Shown here: positions 9,048-17,181 of the stretch, one piece after another | Layout of the letters: every line of letters starts with the position of its first letter | How positions within the stretch are numbered: position 1 is the stretch's first letter | From: Bacteriovoracaceae bacterium UBA6200 | GTDB lineage: Bacteria > Bdellovibrionota > Bacteriovoracia > Bacteriovoracales > Bacteriovoracaceae | Assembly (NCBI GenBank): GCA_002422605.1 | Contig: DISW01000025.1 | Location: 62,001 to 126,000 of the forward strand | Direction of reading: 5' to 3' | DNA length: 64,000 nucleotides | Notes under the pieces: model-generated | What the model was told of the DNA's origin: nothing | Seen by the model: only the letters and a program-made list of their open reading frames with translations | Database searches by the model: none | Translations under genes and position numbers: made by a program

Positions 9048-9465
9048 ATACTTTGTTATGAACAAGAGTTTTAATTTCGTGCCGGAAAACGACTTCAATT
9101 TTGTCATCAACCACTTTTTCAACAATACCTGGACCAAATTTACTGTGGTCAATGATATCGCCTTCATGGAATTTCCCATCGATCGCATATGGGGTTGATT
9201 TCTTCTTAGTGCTAGACATCTTCTCCATCCATAAATCAGAAACTGAAACAACTTTAGAAGGAGCTGAAGCAGTCTTTTTTGTTCGGGTCTTATTAACCTT
9301 AGAAGACTGAGAAGGATCCTTATATGCATGGAGTGTCTTGCAAGTATTACACTTTACCTTTGCGATGTGAGACGCATCTTTCATCGCAACGATGGTATGA
9401 CCAAGGTTTAATTTGCATTTACTGCAGTAAGAAAGCACATCCTTGCCTACCGTTAACTGGGACAT
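9046..9465 (-). CDS. Zinc-ribbon protein with UvrD-C/Tudor-like C-terminal domain
   Basis: A 139-residue protein in two parts. The N-terminus has two cysteine pairs, CSKC at about residues 14-17 and CNTC at about 39-42, typical of a structural zinc ribbon. A basic, Ser/Lys-rich linker follows. The C-terminal 45 residues (GDIIDHSKFGPGIVEKVVDD then KIEVVF) match the small beta-barrel seen at the C-terminus of UvrD/PcrA helicases and in related stand-alone proteins, which contacts RNA polymerase or nucleic acid in characterised cases. It is divergent from uvrC with a 92-base gap. A nucleic-acid or RNA-polymerase adaptor role is an inference. Confidence 0.75.
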   Translation of the reverse strand: MSQLTVGKDVLSYCSKCKLNLGHTIVAMKDASHIAKVKCNTCKTLHAYKDPSQSSKVNKTRTKKTASAPSKVVSVSDLWMEKMSSTKKKSTPYAIDGKFHEGDIIDHSKFGPGIVEKVVDDKIEVVFRHEIKTLVHNKV

Positions 9466-9557
9466 AGTTTTCCTTTTGATTTAGAATCAGAGAGAGTGAA
9501 AAGACAGCCTATCTATTATAGCTCATGGCATGTTTAACGTAAAGTGAAGTCCTTTAT

Positions 9558-11432
9558 ATGAAGAAGTCTGAAGAATTACTTGAGAAAGCTAACTCCCTGC
9601 CTCAGCAACCAGGTTGCTACTTAATGAAAGACAAAAATGGTCGAGTAATCTACGTCGGCAAGGCCAAAAAGTTAAAATCACGCGTAACTAGTTACTTTAA
9701 TAATTCGGCCAAGAGTTACAAAACTGATTACATGGTAAGTCATGTTGATCAATTTGATTTTATTATCACTAGGTCAGATGCTGAATCTTTCGTCTTGGAA
9801 AATAATCTTATTAAAGAACATTCACCGAAATATAATATCCGACTGCGTGATGATAAATCTTATCCTTATCTTCAGGTTAATTGGAATGAGCCTTTTCCAC
9901 GATTGGAATATGTTCGGCGTCCAAAAAAGGCCAAAGGCAAAGAGCTTTATGGTCCTTATCCTCCTGGGTCAAATATTTCGATGATCATGCGAGTTCTGAC
10001 TAAATCATTTGGTCTCAGAGATTGCAGCCTAAGTGAATTCAAATCCCGGAAGACTCCTTGTTTATTATATCAAATGAGACAATGTAGTGCCCCTTGTGTG
10101 GGTCTGATAACTGAAAAGGAATATCAAGAAGACCTTCAAAATGCTGTTAACTTTTTTAAGGGACCGCTTAAAGCGAAGAAAACCATCCAGAAGCTTCAGG
10201 AAAAAATGATGGGATACGCTGAGAATGAAGAATTTGAAATGGCAGGAATCATTCGTGATCATATTCTTCTTCTGGAGGGGTTTCTTAATCAAAGCTATGA
10301 TCAAAAAGTTGAAAGCATTCAAAGTGATAAGAATATCGATATCTGGTCTTACTGGAATGGGAATGAGGAAGTTGATATTTCGCTTTATATGATTCGTTCG
10401 GGACTTCTCCTTGGGCATAAGAATTTTAATTTCGTTAAAGGTGAATTGATTGCTGAAATGGATGATGAAATTCAACAGAAGATACTTCAGTATTATTCAG
10501 ACCCGGAAGAAATTAATCCGGATATCGTAGTGATGGATTTCCCGGAAGATAATGTTGATGCCATCGGAACGGCCCTTAATACTTTTGGGGAAATGAAAGT
10601 CCTGGGGCAAACTAAAAAGTATCTGCCTCTGATTGAAATGTGCCGTAAGCATGCAGAAGAAACTCAGCGGGTAAGAATTGCGAATTCCGAAAGTGTTTAT
10701 CTGGGTCTTCATAAATTGAAAGATCTTTTAAACATGAAAGAACGTCCAAAAGTTTTGGAATGTTACGATGTGGCGATCTGGCAGGGAGCATCTCCTACGG
10801 CTTCGCAAATTGTTTTCGAAGAGGGAAAACCTAATAAAAGAAAATATCGTTATTACCATCTGGAAACCAGGCCGGAGGGGAATAATGACTTTGCTATGAT
10901 GAGAGAGGTTATTTCACGAAGACTTGATAATGGTGATCTTCCTGATGTCATTGTTGTGGATGGCGGAGTGGCCCAGGTTAATACTGTGACTGCGGTCCTT
11001 AAAGAAATGAATGTTGATTTATGTGTCGTGGGAATTGCTAAAAGTCGTGAGTTATCAAAAGATTTCAGATCAGTTGAAGTTGAACGCTCTGAAGAGCGAC
11101 TAATTATTCCAGGAAGGGCCAATCCCTATATTCTCAGTAAATGCCCTCCTCTTTTTAAAATCATCGTTTCCATGAGAGATGAAGCTCATAGGTTCTCCCG
11201 TAAACTCCATCATAAAGCTGAAAGTAAAAGAGTTATGGCCAGCTGGCTGGATGATGTTCCTGGCTTAGGGGAGGAGAGTAAGAAGAAAATTCTAACCAGT
11301 CTTTCCATGTCGAAGGAAGAGTTAAAGTCCTATACGGTGAATGATTTAGTGAATTTTTTTGGCATAAAAAATCCTCAGGCGAAAGCGCTTTGGGCGCATC
11401 TACATGAGGATTTAGAGTTAGATGATAATTAG
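9558..11432 (+). CDS. uvrC: Excinuclease ABC subunit C
   Basis: Makes both incisions beside a DNA lesion in nucleotide excision repair, acting with UvrA and UvrB. Domains in order: GIY-YIG nuclease (QQPGCYLMKDKNGRVIYVGK, residues 15-95), a Cys cluster (CSAPCVG, about residue 176), the UVR/UvrB-binding motif (about 205-240), an RNase H-like endonuclease half (VVDGGVAQVN, about 462) and tandem helix-hairpin-helix motifs (VPGLGEESKKKILTSL, about 565 on). The length of 624 residues is normal. Its stop overlaps the convergent small zinc protein gene by four bases. No LexA-like box is obvious in the short upstream gap. Confidence 0.97.
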   Translation: MKKSEELLEKANSLPQQPGCYLMKDKNGRVIYVGKAKKLKSRVTSYFNNSAKSYKTDYMVSHVDQFDFIITRSDAESFVLENNLIKEHSPKYNIRLRDDKSYPYLQVNWNEPFPRLEYVRRPKKAKGKELYGPYPPGSNISMIMRVLTKSFGLRDCSLSEFKSRKTPCLLYQMRQCSAPCVGLITEKEYQEDLQNAVNFFKGPLKAKKTIQKLQEKMMGYAENEEFEMAGIIRDHILLLEGFLNQSYDQKVESIQSDKNIDIWSYWNGNEEVDISLYMIRSGLLLGHKNFNFVKGELIAEMDDEIQQKILQYYSDPEEINPDIVVMDFPEDNVDAIGTALNTFGEMKVLGQTKKYLPLIEMCRKHAEETQRVRIANSESVYLGLHKLKDLLNMKERPKVLECYDVAIWQGASPTASQIVFEEGKPNKRKYRYYHLETRPEGNNDFAMMREVISRRLDNGDLPDVIVVDGGVAQVNTVTAVLKEMNVDLCVVGIAKSRELSKDFRSVEVERSEERLIIPGRANPYILSKCPPLFKIIVSMRDEAHRFSRKLHHKAESKRVMASWLDDVPGLGEESKKKILTSLSMSKEELKSYTVNDLVNFFGIKNPQAKALWAHLHEDLELDDN

Positions 11433-11638
11433 TTCAATACGTGGATGACACGGCGATTACCGCAACCGCAATCCATACAGCGTGCCGTTTCTTGAACCAG
11501 CAAGTTCTTATAATCCGGCATATGTGAAAGAAGAAGTTTAGATCCACAGACTCTGCATTCATCAATGGTCTTTTTGACTTGCTCCGCTCCACCAAAATAT
11601 TCTTCAAAACTCTCAAATTTAAAATCTACATCGTTCAT
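11429..11638 (-). CDS. Small Cys-pair (zinc-binding type) protein
   Basis: A 69-residue protein with CRVCGSK and CMDCGCGNRR, that is two cysteine pairs about 27 residues apart, typical of a rubredoxin-like or zinc-ribbon knuckle. The N-terminus is acidic and aromatic (FKFESFEEYFGG). The start is supported by GAGGAG six bases before the ATG. It overlaps the end of uvrC on the other strand and is divergent from the glycosylase-fold gene. I do not recognise a named family. A metal-binding, possibly nucleic-acid-related role is inferred only from the cysteines. Confidence 0.72.
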   Translation of the reverse strand: MNDVDFKFESFEEYFGGAEQVKKTIDECRVCGSKLLLSHMPDYKNLLVQETARCMDCGCGNRRVIHVLN

Positions 11639-11742
11639 ATGTTCTCCTCACTTACACCTATCTTTTCGGCGGAAAGGATTTGTGAGTTTAAAAAGATTTT
11701 TGACCTAGGAAATAAGGTCCACTTCATGCTAGAAAGGGAGGT

Positions 11743-12582
11743 ATGGATGCTCTTTTTAAGCAAAAATTATTGAGCTTACGGAACCCTCTGGAACCTAAGA
11801 CTTTTGGCGAAGCTTTGCTCCCTAATGCCCTTTGGGTAAGTAAAAAACCAATTAAAGTGGAAGCTGCTCCTATAGCGAAAGAAGTCTATTCGGAAAAAGT
11901 TCAGGTTATAGAATCATTGGAACGTTTTGCGGAAGAACAGTCCTCACAACTTAAAAGCGATATTCTTAAAGTAGAAGGTGGAGAAATCCAGATTCGGAAA
12001 AATGCTGAATGGGATGACCTTGAAACCTATAGCACCGTAGAAGCCCTTAAAACTCAGTTAATGCTGAATTCCCAATTGGCGGAAGTCCAACTTAAGGACA
12101 AGGATCAGAAGGCCGTAAAAGTCATTTTCGTCACTGAAGCCTTCCGATCCTGGGAAGAAGTCGAGCCCGAATTGCAAACCGGCTTTATTAACGAACTTCT
12201 GACAGGCTTTCCTCTCAAAACGGCGGAATTTTTTGAGCGTATGATCAAGGGAATGAAATTAGCACCCGAGGAAGTCATCATTTACCCGGTAGAAGGAAGT
12301 GATTCAATTGATCTAGCGGCGGAAGTGATGAAAGTTGCAGCTTTTTATCGTCCGGAAGTCATTATCACTCTGGGGGCGAAGGCGACTCAGAAAATACTCA
12401 AGTCTAATGATCGATTATCCATGATCCACGGGCAATTCTTCAATCGCCGAGTTGGTGAAGGGGAGAACTTTCAAATCGTTCCTCTTTTTCACCCAGCAAT
12501 TATCGAAACCAATCTCAATATGAAGAAAACTGCCTGGGCCGATATGCAGAAAATCATGAAACACCTCAAAAAACTTCCATAA
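11743..12582 (+). CDS. Uracil-DNA glycosylase-superfamily fold protein, catalytically doubtful
   Basis: A 279-residue protein whose C-terminal half follows the family 4/5 uracil-DNA glycosylase pattern: VIITLGAKATQKIL, a GQFF strand turn, and the VPLFHPAIIE motif that matches the family HPS/A motif, followed by W-x-DMQKIMKHL. The first motif, normally GEAPG with catalytic acids, is degenerate (VIFVTEAFRSWEEVEPE). The protein contains no cysteine, so it cannot carry the family 4 iron-sulfur cluster. The first 110 residues are a non-conserved acidic extension. It lies next to uvrC, supporting a DNA-related role. It may be a non-catalytic DNA binder or an unusual glycosylase. Confidence 0.7.
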   Translation: MDALFKQKLLSLRNPLEPKTFGEALLPNALWVSKKPIKVEAAPIAKEVYSEKVQVIESLERFAEEQSSQLKSDILKVEGGEIQIRKNAEWDDLETYSTVEALKTQLMLNSQLAEVQLKDKDQKAVKVIFVTEAFRSWEEVEPELQTGFINELLTGFPLKTAEFFERMIKGMKLAPEEVIIYPVEGSDSIDLAAEVMKVAAFYRPEVIITLGAKATQKILKSNDRLSMIHGQFFNRRVGEGENFQIVPLFHPAIIETNLNMKKTAWADMQKIMKHLKKLP

Positions 12583-12646
12583 ATTTTCCATAATTGTGTT
12601 TAAATAGTGGGGACTTTACTTTTAATTTCCAAGGATAAGGGAATTA

Positions 12647-13792
12647 ATGTTCCAGACAGGATGTTTCATTCTCATTGCTCTCTTAGCAGTGCCATCTCAG
12701 GCAGCTGTCCCTTCAGTTAAAGTTCTGATCGGAAAATCCTTAAACAACGTGGTAGTTGAGGGAATTGATCTTCAAAAAAAGATTCATACTCAAAATAAAT
12801 CTCAACAATATGTCGGACGTAAAAGTATCTCTTTTGACTGTAAACCCAGCCTTAAGGCCCTCAATCGATTTCCGAAGAGTCCTCTGTTAGTAGCTTCTCT
12901 AAGCTCTCCCACAGGCCTTATTACCTGGGGAAATAATAAATATAACGGGGAACTTCAACTTCTTACCAATCCGGGACAGGCAAGCTGTGATTTGGTGAAT
13001 TTGATTCCGATGGAATCCTACTTGAGTACTCTTCTGGCAAAAGAGATGAATGGCTCATGGCCAGTGGAAGCTTTGAAGGCTCAAGCCGTTGCTGCCAGAA
13101 CTTATGCTTTTGAACGTATTAAAAAAGGCCGAGAAGTAGCAGCTCTCGATAAACTATATCACTTAGAGTCTTCTGAAAAAGATCAGGTCTCAGGAACTTT
13201 TAAAGACATAACACCGAATACCTTAAAGGCGACTCGCGAAACTCATGGAGAAATACTGGTTGGTCCTTCGGGAAAAATTTCACCCGTATTCTTTCATTCT
13301 AAATGCGGCGGAAAAACTCTTCGACCCGATCAGGTTTGGGGAGGAGTGGAAGAAGGCTATCGTTCAGTTAACTGCACCTATTGTAGTAAGACTGGAATGA
13401 AAGACTGGAATCACCACATAAAGGGAGAAAACTTAACGGCGATGGTGGATAAAGTATTGAAGAGGTACTATTCTGATAAAACCACGGGGAAAGAATTAAA
13501 AATTATGCCTGATTCTCCGGATAATTCAGAACTAAGACTTTACGTCGGTGATCGCCTTCATATTATTAAAAAGTCTTATCTTCGTAATCAAGCCGGAAGA
13601 GAACTACTGCCTTCCAATAACTTCACGATGACCATGAAGAATAATAAAGAGATTCAGGTGAAGGGTCAGGGCTATGGACATGGAGTCGGTCTTTGTCAGT
13701 TAGGAGCTTTAGAACTGGCCAAAAGAGGATATAATTATCGTCAAATTCTCTCTCATTACTTTCCTCGCCATAAGATGGAAAAAGTTTATTGA
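12647..13792 (+). CDS. SpoIID/LytB-domain secreted protein (peptidoglycan-acting)
   Basis: A 381-residue protein with a signal peptide (FILIALLAVPSQAA). The SpoIID core begins with IPMESYLSTLLAKEMNGSWP, containing the conserved Glu that is catalytic in Bacillus SpoIID, then VEALKAQAVAARTYA. It continues with a HSKCGGKT segment carrying Cys, and ends with GQGYGHGVGLCQLGA and a HYFP tail, all typical of the family. SpoIID proteins are lytic transglycosylases acting on glycan strands stripped of peptides by an amidase. The next gene is exactly such an amidase and starts two bases after the stop. A joint wall-remodelling role in the periplasm follows by inference. Confidence 0.9.
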   Translation: MFQTGCFILIALLAVPSQAAVPSVKVLIGKSLNNVVVEGIDLQKKIHTQNKSQQYVGRKSISFDCKPSLKALNRFPKSPLLVASLSSPTGLITWGNNKYNGELQLLTNPGQASCDLVNLIPMESYLSTLLAKEMNGSWPVEALKAQAVAARTYAFERIKKGREVAALDKLYHLESSEKDQVSGTFKDITPNTLKATRETHGEILVGPSGKISPVFFHSKCGGKTLRPDQVWGGVEEGYRSVNCTYCSKTGMKDWNHHIKGENLTAMVDKVLKRYYSDKTTGKELKIMPDSPDNSELRLYVGDRLHIIKKSYLRNQAGRELLPSNNFTMTMKNNKEIQVKGQGYGHGVGLCQLGALELAKRGYNYRQILSHYFPRHKMEKVY

Positions 13793-13794
13793 TC

Positions 13795-14514
13795 ATGCGT
13801 GCATTTATTTTTCTCGTTCTTTTATTCAGTTTTTCTATCCACGCCAAAGTGGTTCTGATTGATCCTGGTCACGGAGGTGAGGAAGCTGGTGCTGTTGGAT
13901 ATTTGGATAAAAATAAAAGAAGAAAAGTTTTTGAAAAAGATCTCGCCCTTCGATTGGCAAAGAAGATAAAAGCAGAATTAGGTAAAAGTACCTCCGCTTA
14001 TCTCACTCGTAGTGTCGATCGCTCAGTAGGATTACAAGAGAGGGCCGATCTGGCCGATATGGTTAAGGCCGATCTCTTTCTTTCTATTCATTTTAATTCA
14101 AGTACGAATTCTAAGAGCCATGGCTTTGAGCTTTATTATCTGGATAACAATTCAAATGTTGCTAATTCAAAGGTTGAAAGAGCTGAGAACTTAAACCTTA
14201 AAGGCGAAGAGCTTATCGTGAATCAAATCCTGGTTGATTTGGTTGTACAGCAAACAGTGGCTCATTCAAAGAAATTGGCGGGTGCTGTCCACGAATATGT
14301 TAAACCCATTATTAAACGTCATAAAATCGAAGACCGAGGTGTTAAGCCTGGTCTCTTCTATGTTTTAGCACTCTCTAAGCGCCCAGGTCTTCTGGTGGAA
14401 GTAGGTTTTATGTCAAACCAGCAAGAACTTAATAAAGTTCAGCAAGAAAAATTTCTGAATGAGATGGCCAAGGGGATTTCTTCTGGAGTTCTGGCCTTTA
14501 TTAAGGCGAATTAA
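13795..14514 (+). CDS. N-acetylmuramoyl-L-alanine amidase (Amidase_3)
   Basis: A zinc amidase that removes stem peptides from MurNAc in peptidoglycan. The 239-residue product has a signal peptide (MRAFIFLVLLFSFSIHA) directly followed by the catalytic domain. Visible motifs are LIDPGHGGEEAG (first zinc His), FEKDLALRLA (zinc Glu), SIHFNS (second His) and LVEVGFMSN (catalytic Glu). No AMIN or SPOR targeting domain is present, so it is the minimal form. It follows the SpoIID-like gene almost without a gap, and a strong terminator closes the pair. A TTG six bases upstream is an alternative start. Confidence 0.94.
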   Translation: MRAFIFLVLLFSFSIHAKVVLIDPGHGGEEAGAVGYLDKNKRRKVFEKDLALRLAKKIKAELGKSTSAYLTRSVDRSVGLQERADLADMVKADLFLSIHFNSSTNSKSHGFELYYLDNNSNVANSKVERAENLNLKGEELIVNQILVDLVVQQTVAHSKKLAGAVHEYVKPIIKRHKIEDRGVKPGLFYVLALSKRPGLLVEVGFMSNQQELNKVQQEKFLNEMAKGISSGVLAFIKAN

Positions 14515-14537
14515 AAATTAAGAAAAAAGAGAAAGAT

Positions 14538-14569
14538 AAAAAAAGCCCACTTTAAAGTGGGCTTTTTTT
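14538..14569. terminator. Bidirectional terminator
   Basis: Palindrome AAAAGCCCACTTT/AAAGTGGGCTTTT (14541-14566) with A-rich and T-rich flanks. It ends the SpoIID-amidase operon on the plus strand and the lipoprotein gene at 14579-15178 on the minus strand. Confidence 0.92.
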
Positions 14570-14578
14570 ATTGTTTAG

Positions 14579-15178
14579 TTAGTAGCCTTGTCCAAGACAA
14601 AGTGGAGCAGGGAATGGTTGTCCTTGCGAACTTCCGCCATCCATCCAGCGGAATTCAGCAGTCGCACCGCCAGGGAAAACCATCGTCGCTGCTGTTATTG
14701 GTTTAAAACTACATTTTGAATAAGAGCCAATCTTAATACCCATAAGCTGACCTTGGCCAGTTGGAGCGAATGAACGCTGGCACATATAACCTACAAAAAT
14801 CGGTGGCTGCCCGGCCGCCTGACCTGCTAGTACTGCCACATCCCCGTAAGAAGTGACACCTACATAAACATCTCCTGCAGGAATGACTGTAGGGAAGTTT
14901 GTGAGAGGAATCTGAATCTGAATACGGTTTTGATGATAACCACCACCGTAACCGCCATAACCACCTCGGCAAGAATTCTGAGCGATAACGTTATTTACAG
15001 GAATTTGACCGTAGCTATAAGGCGAATTTATTGGAGCATAATTGAGATTAGGATTAGTCACATATGGATTGCTATAATCCCAGGATGTGTTGGTCTTCCC
15101 AGACTTGTTTTCTTTCCCGCAAGCGAGAAGCATAGTTAGAAGTGCGAGATGAAGTAATCCGAGGCCCAAAAATTTCAT
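14579..15178 (-). CDS. Lipoprotein with Tyr/Gly/Asn-rich linker, unknown function
   Basis: A 199-residue protein with a lipoprotein signal peptide ending in the lipobox LLAC (Cys at residue 20) followed by Gly-Lys. Absence of Asp at +2 fits outer-membrane sorting by the usual rule. A Asn/Tyr/Pro-rich linker (NPYVTNPNLNYAPINSPY) and a short GGYGGYGGGY patch, reminiscent of the glycine-rich protein at 6797, precede a compact C-terminal domain with Cys residues and beta-strand pattern. I do not recognise the domain. The gene stands alone, convergent with the amidase and divergent from the membrane protein at 15333. Confidence 0.78.
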   Translation of the reverse strand: MKFLGLGLLHLALLTMLLACGKENKSGKTNTSWDYSNPYVTNPNLNYAPINSPYSYGQIPVNNVIAQNSCRGGYGGYGGGYHQNRIQIQIPLTNFPTVIPAGDVYVGVTSYGDVAVLAGQAAGQPPIFVGYMCQRSFAPTGQGQLMGIKIGSYSKCSFKPITAATMVFPGGATAEFRWMDGGSSQGQPFPAPLCLGQGY

Positions 15179-15332
15179 GATAAGACTCCTTAGTCTTAGA
15201 CAATTCTCGTCTCCTATCGTCGGATCAAGGGGAAGACTTTAGGGATATTTTGAGAGTGGATCCTTTTACTCAAGTTCATAGCTCAAAATATGCCTATTTT
15301 TAAGCGGTTAGATTTCCTTTATCATATAAAGA

Positions 15333-16262
15333 ATGCGCCCTCTTAAACTTTTTAAAACGGAAGATAGCCGTTTTATAGCCATTGTTGGTTTTAAAATTTC
15401 AAGCATTTCTTTTGGTGTGACCTTATTCATATATTCTATTCTGTTTGAAATTCTCCGGGTTAATTATGCTTTTTTCCAGGCCCACGAACTCGTAGAACTT
15501 AATGAGCAAAATCTGTTCTTTGATTTAATCACCCAGGAGGCTTTTGAAAGCTTGGGTCTTTTATTTGGTTTTCACATTTTTCTATTTCTCATCGGTTGCT
15601 ATGCTGGTTGGCTCATCCTCCGGCCTTTCAAAACGATTGGCGACTATTGTGAAGAAGTGATCGAAAAGCCAAATATCCCGTATCGGGTAGAGCAATTCAG
15701 TAACTATAGTCTTCTGACTCGTTTTTCAGAGTTCTTCTTTGAGTTTTTACGGGAAACTAGAAAGGATGAAGGTATTATTTCTCATAGTATCCCTCCGCAA
15801 TTTTCGAGGATCCATAAGCCCGTATTTGATAAAATCTTCATGCTTCACTTTGGGCTGCTTTTGGTAATGGTATCTTTATGTAGTGGGCTTTTTATTATCG
15901 CTAACTCGTCCGCTATTTATGAATCGATGGTTGAATTGGCGATGAGTACTCTGCAAAATCCTAAGGCCGTTGGAAAATTCTTTTCACTTCAAATGTTTAT
16001 TCTGGATGATTTATTCTGGTTTACCGTAGCCCTCATTAGCTTCAGTTATATCCTGCTGGGTTTTCATCTATATGCCAAAGTTTCAGGAGCGGCTTTCGGA
16101 ATCTTTTCCACTATGCGCTCCTTTATGAAAGGCAACTATTCTAGTCGGGTACATCTTGTGGGCTTTGCCTATGTAAGAGAGTACACCCGGAAATTGAACA
16201 AATACTTAGACTTTATTGAAAAGAAATATAGTAAGGACAAGGCCAATAATTCAGAAGTATGA
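15333..16262 (+). CDS. Membrane protein with four predicted helices, HAMP-like tails
   Basis: A 309-residue inner-membrane protein arranged as two similar halves. Each half has two hydrophobic helices (about residues 24-46, 85-102, 178-198 and 225-250), and the second helix of each half leads into a cytoplasmic stretch (WLILRPFKTIGDYCEEVIEK and FGIFSTMRSFMKGNYSSRVH) that resembles a HAMP linker. No kinase, cyclase or receptor output domain follows. This suggests a duplicated membrane/HAMP module that may interact with another signalling protein; the idea is inference. It lies upstream of the DsbA-like gene with a 45-base gap and could be co-transcribed with it. Confidence 0.68.
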   Translation: MRPLKLFKTEDSRFIAIVGFKISSISFGVTLFIYSILFEILRVNYAFFQAHELVELNEQNLFFDLITQEAFESLGLLFGFHIFLFLIGCYAGWLILRPFKTIGDYCEEVIEKPNIPYRVEQFSNYSLLTRFSEFFFEFLRETRKDEGIISHSIPPQFSRIHKPVFDKIFMLHFGLLLVMVSLCSGLFIIANSSAIYESMVELAMSTLQNPKAVGKFFSLQMFILDDLFWFTVALISFSYILLGFHLYAKVSGAAFGIFSTMRSFMKGNYSSRVHLVGFAYVREYTRKLNKYLDFIEKKYSKDKANNSEV

Positions 16263-16307
16263 TAATTTATTAATGAAAAAACTAACCTCCGGTAAAAAAG
16301 GAAAGCC

Positions 16308-17087
16308 ATGAAAAGAATTATTTTTCTAGCGGGTGCATTGATTCTAGCAACTGCTTGTACCTCAAAAGACGATTTGAAAAAGATGCTTAAAGAGAATCCT
16401 GATATTATTACAGAAGCCATTGAAGCTAATCCTGTGAAATTCATCGACGCTTTAAATAATGCTGTTAAAGCAGCTCAAGAAGGCGAAGGCCAGAGAAGAG
16501 AAGAAGAAGAGAAGAAGGCCTTAGAAGCGTCTTTCAACAACCCGTTAGAGGCAGAAATTCGCCCTGACGAAAGTTTCCGCGGAAATAAAGATGCTCCTAT
16601 TACTTTAGTTGAATATTCTGACTTTGAATGTCCATTCTGTGCTCGCGGATTCAACACTGTTACTGAACTTATGAAAAAGTATGATGGCAAGATTCGTTTC
16701 GTTTATAAGCATCTTCCTCTAAGCTTCCACCCTCAAGCAATGCCTGCTTCTCAATATTACGAAGCTATTCGTTTGCAGGATCCAAAGAAAGCTTGGGAAT
16801 TTCATGACCGTATTTACCAAGATCAGCGTAAACTTCAAAATGGAGAGTCTTTCCTTAAGTCAATTGCAAAAGACCTTAAAGTTGATATGACTCGACTTGC
16901 GAAAGATATCAAATCTGAAGCCGTTCAAAAGCGTATTGACCAAGATATGGCCGAAGCTGCTAAGTTTGGTTTCCAAGGGACTCCAGGTTTCCTTCTTAAC
17001 GGTATTCCAGTTAAAGGAGCTTATCCTACAAGCCACTTTGATGGTCTGATTGAAGAGCTGAAAAAACGCGGAAAAATTAATCTTTAA
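16308..17087 (+). CDS. DsbA-family thiol-disulfide oxidoreductase lipoprotein
   Basis: A 259-residue lipoprotein (lipobox LATAC, Cys at residue 17). An acidic helical segment of about 70 residues leads into a thioredoxin-fold domain of the DsbA/DsbG (thioredoxin_4) type. The active site is ECPFC at residues 107-111 and the cis-proline loop is GTPGF; HLPLSFHPQA and GAYPTSHFDGLIEEL are also family features. It should form or isomerise disulfides in periplasmic proteins, which fits the many Cys-rich exported proteins in this window. Lipid anchoring is less usual than soluble DsbA. A clear terminator follows. Confidence 0.92.
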   Translation: MKRIIFLAGALILATACTSKDDLKKMLKENPDIITEAIEANPVKFIDALNNAVKAAQEGEGQRREEEEKKALEASFNNPLEAEIRPDESFRGNKDAPITLVEYSDFECPFCARGFNTVTELMKKYDGKIRFVYKHLPLSFHPQAMPASQYYEAIRLQDPKKAWEFHDRIYQDQRKLQNGESFLKSIAKDLKVDMTRLAKDIKSEAVQKRIDQDMAEAAKFGFQGTPGFLLNGIPVKGAYPTSHFDGLIEELKKRGKINL

Positions 17088-17117
17088 TCGATTGTTTAGA
17101 TATATTGTTCTAAAGAA

Positions 17118-17147
17118 GGCCTGGGATTACTCCCAGGCTTTTTTTTT
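17118..17147 (+). terminator. Rho-independent terminator of the DsbA-like gene
   Basis: Stem GCCTGGGA-TTAC-TCCCAGGC (17119-17138) followed by nine T. It separates the DsbA-like gene from the efflux operon. Confidence 0.92.
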
Positions 17148-17181
17148 GCCCTCAATGTCTAATGGGGCCTATAATTGAATC

